Positions 1 to 8,008 of a stretch of DNA of 64,000 nucleotides are shown piece after piece; position 1 is the stretch's first letter, and each line of letters opens with the position of its first letter. Location of the stretch: assembly GCA_022844475.1 (NCBI GenBank), contig JALHLR010000005.1, positions 1 through 64,000 on the forward strand, read 5' to 3'. The notes under the pieces are model-generated. The model searched no databases, had not been told where the DNA came from, and saw only the letters and a program-made list of their open reading frames with translations. Made by a program: the position numbers and the translations under genes. The DNA is from Hyphomonadaceae bacterium (GTDB lineage: Bacteria; Pseudomonadota; Alphaproteobacteria; Caulobacterales; Hyphomonadaceae).

Positions 1-1
1 C

Positions 2-91
2 TGGCGGAGAGGGTGAGATTCGAACTCACGGTACCCGTGAAGGTACAACGGTTTTCGAGACCGTCCCGATCGACCACTCTGGCACCTCTCC
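2..91 (-). tRNA. tRNA-Ser (anticodon CGA)
   Basis: Read on the minus strand this is a 90-nt class II tRNA with a long variable arm. The acceptor stem GGAGAGG pairs with CCTCTCC, followed by discriminator G and an encoded CCA (plus-strand 2-4). The anticodon loop reads CTCGAAA, so the anticodon is CGA, decoding UCG. The T-arm GTTCGAATC and the D-arm with GGTCGATCGGG are typical. It lies downstream of the gsp operon on the same strand, separated from gspN by an apparently empty gap. Confidence 0.96.
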
Positions 92-93
92 GC

Positions 94-376
94 GGGACGC
101 GGGGGTATAGCATCGGAATCACCAAACGCAAGCTGGTCTGTCGTCCACCCGAAGAGCGGCGCGGAAAGCCTCAAGAATGCCGGCCGAAGGATATCTGCCG
201 CGGCATTGGGCAGCTGATCGCGTCTCCCCAGTTGCTTTCGGGGGCATGCGCCTAACTGAATCACGAGGGAGCGAGTTGGCGCGCGCCCCAGGATGCGTCC
301 ATCGCCATCGCTGACGCCCTTACCTATCCGCTCCTTGCAGCGAAAGTCCAAGGCTCGCCCCGGGGGGGCCTGCCTC
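94..376. other. intergenic gap, no gene seen
   Basis: About 280 bases between the tRNA-Ser gene and the gspN stop. The short open frames here have no plausible ribosome binding site and resemble no family I recognise. A run GGCCGGCTGAGCGGCC overlaps the end of gspN and could fold, but it has no U-tract. I see nothing else. Confidence 0.5.
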
Positions 377-1027
377 TCAACTGGCCGGCTGAGCGGCCGG
401 GATACTGAGCGCTGCCAGGGCTGGCAGAAGCTGGGTCGATGCGGTGCGATAAGTCAGGCGGTCCAGGCCGGAGCCGATCTCGAGAACGACGTCGCCTGCT
501 TCTGAGCTCAACCGGGCGAGGATAGTGCCTCTGTCGCATGCCAGTGCGCCTTCAAACGCGGGCAGGCCGAGCGCTTGCGCTGCCGGTGATTCAATCATGC
601 CCGCCGCGTGAGTGCAGCGTCCGCCCTGCAGGCTGACCGCGGCGTTGGCGATGGACGCCGACAGGTCCGCCGGCGCTCCGGCAACAACATCCGCAAGCGC
701 CAGGCTGATCGCAGCCTCCGATATTGTGAACCCGCCACCATCGCCGCGTACCATCGCGGACTTCAGCGGCCCAGAGCCGCCCGTCAGCCGCAGCGCAGGC
801 GTGGGAAGCACGTCCAGCAGCGATAGCGAGGTCTGGAAGTCACCCAACGCAAAGCCGCGCCACGCCACATCGAGAAGTTCCCCGTTCCAGATCGTGCCGG
901 AAGCTTCGCCGATGGTCAGGTCCCCGGGCGCACGTGCGTTGTCCCACGCCATGCGGAGCGGAAACATCGCCGCCATAGCAATCACAACAGCGAGGGCAAG
1001 CGCTCCGCCACGCAGCCACCAGCTCAT
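377..1027 (-). CDS. gspN: type II secretion system protein GspN
   Basis: 216-residue GspN, an inner-membrane accessory of the type II secretion (T2SS) assembly platform found in some but not all systems. It has one N-terminal membrane helix (about residues 6-26) and then a beta-rich periplasmic region that opens with the family-typical G-x-x-x-G-T-I-W-N-G segment near residue 40. It is the last gene of the gsp operon, and its ATG overlaps the gspM stop by four bases (ATGA), so it is probably translationally coupled. The family is weakly conserved, so operon position carries much of the assignment. Confidence 0.88.
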   Translation of the reverse strand: MSWWLRGGALALAVVIAMAAMFPLRMAWDNARAPGDLTIGEASGTIWNGELLDVAWRGFALGDFQTSLSLLDVLPTPALRLTGGSGPLKSAMVRGDGGGFTISEAAISLALADVVAGAPADLSASIANAAVSLQGGRCTHAAGMIESPAAQALGLPAFEGALACDRGTILARLSSEAGDVVLEIGSGLDRLTYRTASTQLLPALAALSIPAAQPAS

Positions 1028-1485
1028 GACGACCCACCGAAGGACGCATCTGCCGCAACCCCGCCTTCACGCGCAGCAGTGATGGAGAGCGAGGTGAGGG
1101 TGACGGCATCCGAGGCTTTGGCGGCCCAAGCAAGCACGTCGATTGACCTCGACGATGCGAGCCGCAACACAGCCGAGCCGTCGACTATGCGCGAGTCCAG
1201 CACTGTGAGGCCCTGTGCAGAGGCCGAGGCTGTGAGTTGGGCCAGCGCTTCCTCGGTAAGCCTGGGGTCAGCGTCGATGGTCGATGCAAGTTCGCGCGCC
1301 TCGGCGAGGTCTGCGGCCGCAAGGGCGTGTCTGTCGGCGGCGCTGCGTGCGGCCGATTGGCCGGGAAGCATCACGCCATAGACGGCGGAGATGATAAAGC
1401 AGATCACAAGCGCTGCCGTGATCAGCAGGCGTTCGCGCGGTGAAAGGCGCATGATCGCGTCGCGAAAAGTGTGGAGCAACTTCAT
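1024..1485 (-). CDS. gspM: type II secretion system protein GspM
   Basis: 153-residue bitopic inner-membrane protein. A short cytoplasmic N-terminus with the typical L-S-P-R-E-R motif is followed by one membrane helix (about residues 19-40) and a periplasmic ferredoxin-like region. GspM partners GspL in the platform that couples the GspE ATPase to pseudopilus growth. It overlaps gspL upstream and gspN downstream by four bases each (ATGA). Length and topology fit the family. Confidence 0.9.
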   Translation of the reverse strand: MKLLHTFRDAIMRLSPRERLLITAALVICFIISAVYGVMLPGQSAARSAADRHALAAADLAEARELASTIDADPRLTEEALAQLTASASAQGLTVLDSRIVDGSAVLRLASSRSIDVLAWAAKASDAVTLTSLSITAAREGGVAADASFGGSS

Positions 1486-2531
1486 GGCGCCGCCGTCACA
1501 GTCAGTTCAACCGGAATGTTGTTGGGCTCGCTCAGCCCTGGCGTCTCCACGAGCTGCAGTCCGCTTGCCGCGATATGATCGCGCATCGGTTGCAACAGCG
1601 AGGTGTTGGGAACGCCGACATGCGCGGTCACTGCCTCTCCGTCGAATGACAGCCGGGCGATCGCAACACCCGGCGCGCGCGCCAGCCCCTCGACAACCGT
1701 TACTGCATTCTCCAGCCCTGCCGTTGCGCGCGCACGCGGCAGGCCTGCCTCGCGCAGCTGGGCCAGCGGATTGATGATCCGCTGCGCATTGGGCAGCGCC
1801 TTGCGCGCAACCGTCTCTGCCTCAGCGCGCAGTTGCGCTGTTGCTGCATTGAGCTGGTTCGCCTCGATCCATGGAAGCGCCACGAGAATGGCCAGTGCGG
1901 CAAACGCAGTCATCGCCGCTGCCAGTGGCACTATCCGTGGCGCGGACGCTTTTGTCGTGCCACCCGCCACAATGAGGTCGGGAAGGACGAGATGCCGGCC
2001 CTGCCTGATGCAGGCCGCAGCGGCGCTGTCGAAATCGACCTGCTGCGCCTGCGCTTCGCGCAGAAGCAGAGGTAGCAGGTCCCGCTCGCATGCGAACGCG
2101 CCTGTCGCCGTCCGCACGAGACAATCGCCGCGCTCCGAAACCATGGCTTCTCCAGCTTTCGGCGCGGGTAACAGGGCGAAATCCGCGATCACGGCGTCAG
2201 GCGCATGAGCGTGGGCTTTGGCCTGCTCCATCAATGCGTCGAGTGCGCTGCGCGCAATCACGTGCGCCGTGCGCATGCCACCCGCCACGGGGGAGAGAGC
2301 GCAGACACACTCGCTGGCTGGGGTCGCCATATCAGGGGCAAGCTGCGAGAGCGTCGCTGCACGCGCCTGTGCGTCGGTGCGGCCCAGCGCATTCACGTTG
2401 CGCGCCATTACAAGGGCGCCGGGCGCCAGCAGGATGCGCGCCGGTCCCCGCGACGCGCTGGTCTGCAAGCTGCTCGTGCGCCACGTATCGCCCTCATGTA
2501 CGGGTGGGTGGATTAGCTGAACCGTCTTCAT
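1482..2531 (-). CDS. gspL: type II secretion system protein GspL
   Basis: About 349 residues. The N-terminal two-thirds correspond to the cytoplasmic actin-like domain that binds GspE. A single membrane helix follows at about residues 205-225, then a periplasmic ferredoxin-like tail that pairs with GspM. I take the ATG at 2531 rather than the in-frame ATG 15 bases upstream, because 2531 forms an ATGA overlap with the gspK stop, the junction style used through most of this operon. Confidence 0.92.
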   Translation of the reverse strand: MKTVQLIHPPVHEGDTWRTSSLQTSASRGPARILLAPGALVMARNVNALGRTDAQARAATLSQLAPDMATPASECVCALSPVAGGMRTAHVIARSALDALMEQAKAHAHAPDAVIADFALLPAPKAGEAMVSERGDCLVRTATGAFACERDLLPLLLREAQAQQVDFDSAAAACIRQGRHLVLPDLIVAGGTTKASAPRIVPLAAAMTAFAALAILVALPWIEANQLNAATAQLRAEAETVARKALPNAQRIINPLAQLREAGLPRARATAGLENAVTVVEGLARAPGVAIARLSFDGEAVTAHVGVPNTSLLQPMRDHIAASGLQLVETPGLSEPNNIPVELTVTAAP

Positions 2532-3508
2532 CTGTCTTCCGTCCATCGTCTGGCGGCGATCACGAAGCTGCCGCCGCCACGCACCATCAGGCCGGACATT
2601 GCCGCCTCTGCGTCCGAATGCGTGACGATGACGTCGATGCCCAGATACTGCGTATCGAGCGTGAGTGCCTGAAGCGCGCGCTGGTCGATACCGGCTGCAG
2701 CGATTGCCGGGTCCGACAACGCCTCGCCAAGGCTCTGCCAGCCAGTGGCCGGACGACGGCGTAGCAGGTCGCGCGCCTGCGTCTGCGTGATCTTGCCGCC
2801 GGACATCGCGACCAGTACCGGCGCCTGCTCAGAGGTAAGCGCATTGAGATTGATCCGCGAAGGACCAACCCCGGGCAGCACGCAAAGCCAGGGTCGCAGC
2901 TTGGCCAGAACATCCGAGGTGAAGCCGCGAATTGCGCGAAGCTCGCTGAACTCGGATAAAGGCTCGCTGCCTGAGAGATAGGGCGGGGAGAGTGCTGCGT
3001 AGGCAGCATCTTCGGCGCCGACCGCGCCTCCCGCCGTGTCGATCCAGCCGACCAGCGCATCGGCAAGTTCATTCGACTTGGCGGACGAAAGCCCCTGCAT
3101 CTCCATCAGCGCAATCACCTGCACGACACCTGCCTCGTCGCGCTGGTAGATGTCGCCGGCGCCGGACACGACGCTGTTGGCGTTGACGCAGGTCGAAGCG
3201 TCACGCACGGCCACCTGCATCATGCCCTGTTCGAGTGGAAATGCCCCCGTCCGCGGCGGGCCGGCAAGTGCCGTGCGCGGCAGTGCGCCTGACACCAGAT
3301 CCTCCGCCATCACGCGCGCATAACCCTCCGCGCCGATAGCGAACCATTGCGCCTGCGCAGTGCTCTGCGCATTGGCGCTCAGCCGCTGGTCGCGCCGCAT
3401 GTCAGCCAGCGCCGAGACTGCAATCGCCGAAAGCCCGGCCACCACGATCAGCACTGTCAGTAGCGCTGCGCCCGCATCTTGCGGTGATTTGGCCCGTCCC
3501 CACTTCAT
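2528..3508 (-). CDS. gspK: type II secretion minor pseudopilin GspK
   Basis: 326-residue large minor pseudopilin. The class III leader ends in A-G ahead of A-A-L-L-T-V-L-I-V, and lacks Glu at +5 as usual for GspK. It caps the pseudopilus tip with GspI and GspJ. The large helical insert expected for the family is present (for example the D-A-L-V-G-W-I-D-T segment near residue 148). It overlaps gspJ and gspL by four bases each. No prepilin peptidase gene (gspO) occurs in the window, so processing must depend on one encoded elsewhere. Confidence 0.93.
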   Translation of the reverse strand: MKWGRAKSPQDAGAALLTVLIVVAGLSAIAVSALADMRRDQRLSANAQSTAQAQWFAIGAEGYARVMAEDLVSGALPRTALAGPPRTGAFPLEQGMMQVAVRDASTCVNANSVVSGAGDIYQRDEAGVVQVIALMEMQGLSSAKSNELADALVGWIDTAGGAVGAEDAAYAALSPPYLSGSEPLSEFSELRAIRGFTSDVLAKLRPWLCVLPGVGPSRINLNALTSEQAPVLVAMSGGKITQTQARDLLRRRPATGWQSLGEALSDPAIAAAGIDQRALQALTLDTQYLGIDVIVTHSDAEAAMSGLMVRGGGSFVIAARRWTEDR

Positions 3509-4092
3509 CGGACCGTCGCCTCAGGCAAGAGAAAAACCTGCGACACGGGCCCGCCATCGGCCAGGTCCAGAGAAAGGCGTACGGCGCGCGGGAGAGGCCG
3601 GTTCGGCGCTCCCGCCCACCCCTCCATCCACTGATCGAAGTCGAGAAATTCCAGCCGAAGCGACTGTACGCCTTCGGCCAGAACTTGCGGCTGCTGCAGC
3701 GGTGACCCGTCGACATGCCTGCGCCACCGTCGCTCAAGTCGGGCCCCGCTCAACCGGTACTCGACATACTGCAGTGACGAGCGTTCCTGTTCGAGCGGAT
3801 TGTCCCACCCCCGACGCACAAGCGAGAGAAACACGCCATCGCCGAGCGCGCCGCCCGCCAGTGCCGCTTGCGCCTTCGCGCCATTCACGTCGCGAGCACG
3901 CCTGGCCGCAGCCTGGCTGAGGTCGGCCTTCATGGTGGCGCGCAACCGCATCAGGGTGTGCGTGGCCTCCTGGTGGGCGCGGATTGCGTCCTGGCTGGCG
4001 GTTGATGCGCTGGACACCGCCATGGCGCCTGTCGCCAGCATGGCGAGGGCGGCGAGAGCGACAAGGGTTTCGACGAGCGTGAACCCTTTCAT
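3505..4092 (-). CDS. gspJ: type II secretion minor pseudopilin GspJ
   Basis: 195 residues from the ATG at 4092. It begins M-K-G followed by F-T-L-V-E-T-L-V, a very short type IV prepilin leader with cleavage after Gly3 and the conserved Glu at +5. An open frame continues 41 codons upstream, but it would bury the leader and overlap gspI heavily. The chosen start gives an ATGA overlap with gspI. The protein is a tip-complex component with GspI and GspK. Confidence 0.92.
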   Translation of the reverse strand: MKGFTLVETLVALAALAMLATGAMAVSSASTASQDAIRAHQEATHTLMRLRATMKADLSQAAARRARDVNGAKAQAALAGGALGDGVFLSLVRRGWDNPLEQERSSLQYVEYRLSGARLERRWRRHVDGSPLQQPQVLAEGVQSLRLEFLDFDQWMEGWAGAPNRPLPRAVRLSLDLADGGPVSQVFLLPEATVR

Positions 4093-4457
4093 CGCGCCGC
4101 CCGGAAGCTCGAATACTCGGCCAGCACCTGGGCGCGTCCTGTCTCGCGCACGCTCACATCTATGCGCAGGATGCGGGGCTCGGGCGATGGCGCCACGCGC
4201 ATCTCCCAGTCCCATCTGCGCGAGAGTGCGATTTCGCTCCCGCGCGTGGCGCCGGTTGGGGGTGGGCGGCTCATGGCCATCACCTCCGCGATCCGGTTCT
4301 CGGCGACAATGCCCGCGATGAGGCGCGCTTCATCGGCCTCGGCATTTCGTCCACTCTGGCCAAGGACGTTCAGCGTCGCCATGGCGCCAAGGCCGAACAC
4401 AGCAATCGCAACAACAACCTCAAGCAGGGAAAATCCGGACTGTGAGCGAGCCGTCAT
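4089..4457 (-). CDS. gspI: type II secretion minor pseudopilin GspI
   Basis: 122 residues. The prepilin leader M-T-A-R-S-Q-S-G is cleaved before F-S-L-L-E-V-V-V-A, with Glu at +5 and a single hydrophobic helix. It matches the usual GspI length and nucleates the GspI/J/K tip of the pseudopilus. Four-base overlaps with gspH and gspJ show tight translational coupling. Confidence 0.93.
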   Translation of the reverse strand: MTARSQSGFSLLEVVVAIAVFGLGAMATLNVLGQSGRNAEADEARLIAGIVAENRIAEVMAMSRPPPTGATRGSEIALSRRWDWEMRVAPSPEPRILRIDVSVRETGRAQVLAEYSSFRAAR

Positions 4458-4897
4458 GGCGACGACTCGCTCAATCTGGCGATGCGGCCGGATGGCTCGA
4501 TGGCGACGCCATCCCTAGCGCCTCCGTTAAACAGCGTGAACGATGCCGGCTCGGCAAGTCCGACGGGGTCGAACACAACGATCGCCGGCAAGCGCCCGTC
4601 GCCGGCCGCGACTGTCGTCTGCTCATTCCAAGGCGTTATCTCGATCTCGCGCGCGGGCCCGAGCCGGCTGGTGGCGCGTGTCGCGTATCCGGTCTCGGAG
4701 ACTTCAACCAAGACGGTTCGATTCTCGATCAGCGCGAGATCGCGCGCGGCGACCAGGCTTCGGATCAGCCTGTCTGTCTCGCTGGCAAGCTGGCCGGATG
4801 CCCCCGGCGCGCTGACGACCACGAGGCCGGCCGCAAGCGAGACGATGGCGAGAACCACCATCATCTCGATCAGCGAAAAGCCGGCCTCGCGACCCAT
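4454..4897 (-). CDS. gspH: type II secretion minor pseudopilin GspH
   Basis: 147 residues with a short leader M-G-R-E-A-G cleaved before F-S-L-I-E-M-M-V-V, Glu at +5. The rest fits the GspH/FimT beta domain (hydrophobic helix, then V-A-A-R-D-L-A and a beta-rich tail). GspH links the major GspG filament to the tip complex. It starts 12 bases after the gspG stop and overlaps gspI by four bases. Confidence 0.92.
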   Translation of the reverse strand: MGREAGFSLIEMMVVLAIVSLAAGLVVVSAPGASGQLASETDRLIRSLVAARDLALIENRTVLVEVSETGYATRATSRLGPAREIEITPWNEQTTVAAGDGRLPAIVVFDPVGLAEPASFTLFNGGARDGVAIEPSGRIARLSESSP

Positions 4898-4909
4898 GCC
4901 CGTCCCCCG

Positions 4910-5392
4910 TCAGTTCCAGTTGCCGATGTCTGCGTCGAGACCTTCCCCGCCGAGCGAATTGTCCGCCCCCAGCGAGTAGACATCGAAGGCGCGGGTGCGA
5001 CCGGGGTAGGCATACTGGTAAGGATTGCCCCAGGGATCCTCAGGCAGCCGGCGAATGTAACCGCCCTCGCGATAGCGTTCCGGTTTTGCGTTAGAAGGCG
5101 CGCTGATCAGCGCAGTGAGGCCGTCTTCCGTGCGCGGGTAGCCGAAATTGTCCATCTTGTACGTATCGACCGCCAGCTCAAGCGTCGCGATATCGGCCTT
5201 GGCCTTGTCCACCATCGCCTTGTCGCGGCTCGGCAGCACGTTGATCAGCACGAGCGTCGACAGCAGGCCAATGATGACCATCGTTACCATCACCTCGATC
5301 AGGCTGAAACCGGCTTGGCTGCCGGCCCGCTTTAGAAGCTCAGCGTGTTGATCTGCAGGATCGGTAGAAGGATCGACAGGATGACCAGGCAT
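4910..5392 (-). CDS. gspG: type II secretion major pseudopilin GspG
   Basis: Major pseudopilin. The class III cleavage site G/F-S-L-I-E-V-M-V-T has Glu at +5. The mature part is about 132 residues and has the family signatures Y-K-M-D-N-F-G-Y-P and the calcium-site tail with L-G-A-D-N-S. The only ATG in frame gives a rather long leader (28 residues) that overlaps the end of gspF by about 60 bases. No better ATG, GTG or TTG is visible nearer the cleavage site. The start is therefore plausible but not certain. Confidence 0.92.
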   Translation of the reverse strand: MPGHPVDPSTDPADQHAELLKRAGSQAGFSLIEVMVTMVIIGLLSTLVLINVLPSRDKAMVDKAKADIATLELAVDTYKMDNFGYPRTEDGLTALISAPSNAKPERYREGGYIRRLPEDPWGNPYQYAYPGRTRAFDVYSLGADNSLGGEGLDADIGNWN

Positions 5393-6534
5393 ACAATGCC
5401 TCCCATGATGAGAATGATGGCAGGTTCGAGAAGGCTGAGGGCGACGGACGTTGCGGAGCGAACGTCGCGTTCGAGATAATCGGCGGCGCGGTCCAGCATG
5501 GGCTCAAGCTTGCCGCTGTTCTCTCCGCTGGCGGCGAGGTGGACGAGGAGGGGAGGAAACACTTTTGCGCGTCGCAGGGCGGAGGAGAGGCCAACGCCTT
5601 CGTGCACTTGCACGGCCATCTCCTGCGCCGCTGCGCGGATCATGGTGTTGCCCGCCGTCTTTCCTGCGAGGTTCAGCGCCTCCAGCACGGGCAGGCCGCT
5701 GCCGATCATTGTCGCCAGCGAGCGCGCCAGACTGGCCGACTCCACGTTCCGGATCACCCGGCCAGCGATAGGCAGCTTCAGGAGCATGCCGTCGAACGCC
5801 AGCCGCGGCCCGGGCCGCGTCATAGCCCACGCGAAGAGCGCGAGCGACACCGCGATCCCAAGCATGATCGCCCAGCCCCAGTGCAGCATTAGGTTCGAGA
5901 TGGCGATCATCACATTCGTGATATCGGGCAGCCGCTGTCCTGAGACGTCGAACTGCTCGACCACGCGCGGCACCACGAATGTCATCAGCGCCACGATCAC
6001 GCCAAGCGCCACGACGGCGAGCACGATCGGATAGACAAGTGCAGACGAGACCTTGGCCTGCATGTCCTGCTTTTTCTCTAGCAAGTCGGCCAGCCGATCC
6101 AGTACCTGGGGCAGTGATCCCGAAGCCTCGCCGGCTGCGACCATCGCGCGATACGTGGGAGGGAAGGCGGGGCCCAGCCGCGCCATGGCGTCGGACAAGC
6201 GCATGCCTTCCACCACGCCCGTATGCACGCGTGATAGTAGGTCGCGCTGCTTGCGACTTTCGGCCTGCTCAGCCAGCGAACGCAGCGCCTCCTCGACCGG
6301 CGCGACAGTCGCCAGCGTCGACAGCTGACGGGTGACGAGCGCCAGCGCTCCGGCGCCCAGATGCACGGGTCGCGCACTTCGGGTAGTCGCGGCGCTGGTT
6401 CCCGCCGTGATCTGCGTCGCGACCAGGCCTCGGCGTTCGAGTGTGCGCCGCGCGGTGTCTCCATCGGGGCTGGCCAATGCGCCCGTCCGCGTTCGCCCGG
6501 AACGATCGATGGCGCTGAACTCAAAGGTCGGCAT
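5332..6534 (-). CDS. gspF: type II secretion inner-membrane platform protein GspF
   Basis: 400 residues from the ATG at 6534, whose product begins M-P-T-F-E-F-S-A-I-D, the standard GspF opening. It has two homologous T2SSF domains (about residues 70-195 and 270-395), each followed by membrane helices; the last ones near the C-terminus are very hydrophobic. It is the polytopic core of the platform that contacts GspE. The upstream extension of the open frame is rejected because it would run deep into gspE; the chosen start overlaps gspE by 14 bases. Confidence 0.94.
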   Translation of the reverse strand: MPTFEFSAIDRSGRTRTGALASPDGDTARRTLERRGLVATQITAGTSAATTRSARPVHLGAGALALVTRQLSTLATVAPVEEALRSLAEQAESRKQRDLLSRVHTGVVEGMRLSDAMARLGPAFPPTYRAMVAAGEASGSLPQVLDRLADLLEKKQDMQAKVSSALVYPIVLAVVALGVIVALMTFVVPRVVEQFDVSGQRLPDITNVMIAISNLMLHWGWAIMLGIAVSLALFAWAMTRPGPRLAFDGMLLKLPIAGRVIRNVESASLARSLATMIGSGLPVLEALNLAGKTAGNTMIRAAAQEMAVQVHEGVGLSSALRRAKVFPPLLVHLAASGENSGKLEPMLDRAADYLERDVRSATSVALSLLEPAIILIMGGIVCLVILSILLPILQINTLSF

Positions 6535-8008
6535 GCCTGCCTCCTTCGGGCCTGATGACGCGCAGCGCTTCCTCGATCGTCGTATCGCCGCGTAGCACAG
6601 CCTCGCGCGCCGATTGCGCCAGCTGCGCGTTGTCGGCGAAGGCATGTGCCACAAGTTCGCCCTCGGGCGCATTCGCCGAGATCAGCTTTCGCAGCCCCTC
6701 ATCTGCACGCACAAGTTCGAACAGGCCGAGTCTTCCAGCATAGCCCGTCCCCCCGCATTGTGGGCATCCGAGAGCGCGGTGGATTATGGTGCCCGGCGTG
6801 ATGCCCGCAAGCGAGGCTCCCGTTGCATCGACAGCCTCAGCCCTGCGGCACACCAGGCACAGCCTCCGCACCAGCCTCTGTGCGATCACGCCGCGAAGGG
6901 TGGAAGCAATCAGAAATGGTTCAATCCCGATATCACGCAGGCGCGTCACCGCGCCGATGGCGTCATTGGTGTGCAGCGTCGTCAGCACCAGATGGCCGGT
7001 GAGACTTGCCTGCACAGCGATCTGCGCAGTCTCCGCGTCGCGAATCTCGCCGACCATGACCACGTTTGGGTTCTGGCGCAGGATCGCCCGCAGCCCTGCC
7101 GCGAACGTCATGCCGACCTTAGCATTCACCTGCGTTTGCCCGATGCCATCTATGGCGTACTCGATCGGGTCCTCGATGGTCAGGATCGTGCGACTCGTAT
7201 CATTCAGCAGACGAAGGCCAGCATAAAGCGTTGTCGTCTTGCCTGCGCCCGTCGGCCCGGTCACCAGCACGATGCCGTTCGGCTCTTTCAGCGCCGCACG
7301 GAATGCGCTGGCGACTTGCTCCGGCATGCCGAGATCGTCCAGCTGAAGACCCACACGCTCGCGATCCAGCAGGCGTAGCACCACCCGCTCGCCCGCTTTC
7401 GCGGGCAGGGTGGAAACGCGCACGTCCAGCGTCCGCCCGCCAATCGTCAACGAGATGCGTCCGTCCTGCGGAACACGTCGCTCGGCAATATCGAGCCGCG
7501 ACATCACCTTGATGCGAGACACCAGAACAGGCGCCAGTCGCGCCGGCAGACGCGCAGTTTCCGACATCACTCCGTCCACGCGCATGCGGATCACAAGTTC
7601 TGTGTCGTAAGGCTCCATGTGGATGTCGGACGCGCCGATGCGCGCTGCCTCCGCCATCAGCCCGTTGATAAGACGGATCACCGGTGCATCGTCGCGCGCG
7701 TCCAGAAGGTCCGCCACCGGCGGTAGGCCGTCGATCTCGCCCAGTGTATCGGAGCGGCCCAGCTCATCCGCCGCGCCTACATCGATGCCAGAGGCGCCGT
7801 ACACTTCCGCAAGCTTTCGTTCGAACTCGCTCGCGCTGATGGTCTCGACCAGAACCCGCGCGCCGCCGAGCGCCCGGCGCGCTTCCACTAACGCCATCGG
7901 ATCAGCGCCTTCGCGCAGCGCCAAGCGCGCCTCACCGTTGCCGCCAAGATCGAGCAGCCCGGCGCGACGCGCAAACGCGTAGGGCAGGCGGCTGCGCGAG
8001 GCGCTCAT
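6521..8008 (-). CDS. gspE: type II secretion ATPase GspE
   Basis: 495-residue hexameric secretion ATPase that powers pseudopilus assembly from the cytoplasmic face. Visible motifs are Walker A G-P-T-G-A-G-K-T-T near residues 250-258, the Asp box and Walker B region (T-I-E-D-P-I-E, then G-E-I-R-D-A-E-T-A), and the zinc-binding tetracysteine C-L-V-C near 382 with C-P-Q-C near 413. The N-terminal GspL-binding region precedes these. Length is normal. The ATG overlaps the gspD stop by four bases. Confidence 0.97.
   Translation of the reverse strand: MSASRSRLPYAFARRAGLLDLGGNGEARLALREGADPMALVEARRALGGARVLVETISASEFERKLAEVYGASGIDVGAADELGRSDTLGEIDGLPPVADLLDARDDAPVIRLINGLMAEAARIGASDIHMEPYDTELVIRMRVDGVMSETARLPARLAPVLVSRIKVMSRLDIAERRVPQDGRISLTIGGRTLDVRVSTLPAKAGERVVLRLLDRERVGLQLDDLGMPEQVASAFRAALKEPNGIVLVTGPTGAGKTTTLYAGLRLLNDTSRTILTIEDPIEYAIDGIGQTQVNAKVGMTFAAGLRAILRQNPNVVMVGEIRDAETAQIAVQASLTGHLVLTTLHTNDAIGAVTRLRDIGIEPFLIASTLRGVIAQRLVRRLCLVCRRAEAVDATGASLAGITPGTIIHRALGCPQCGGTGYAGRLGLFELVRADEGLRKLISANAPEGELVAHAFADNAQLAQSAREAVLRGDTTIEEALRVIRPEGGRHADL

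Noticed and set aside
5332-5392. 60-base gspF/gspG overlap inspected as a possible frameshift or sequencing error
   Set aside because: Both proteins end and begin normally with intact signatures. A long leader on GspG explains the overlap; only the start codon is uncertain.
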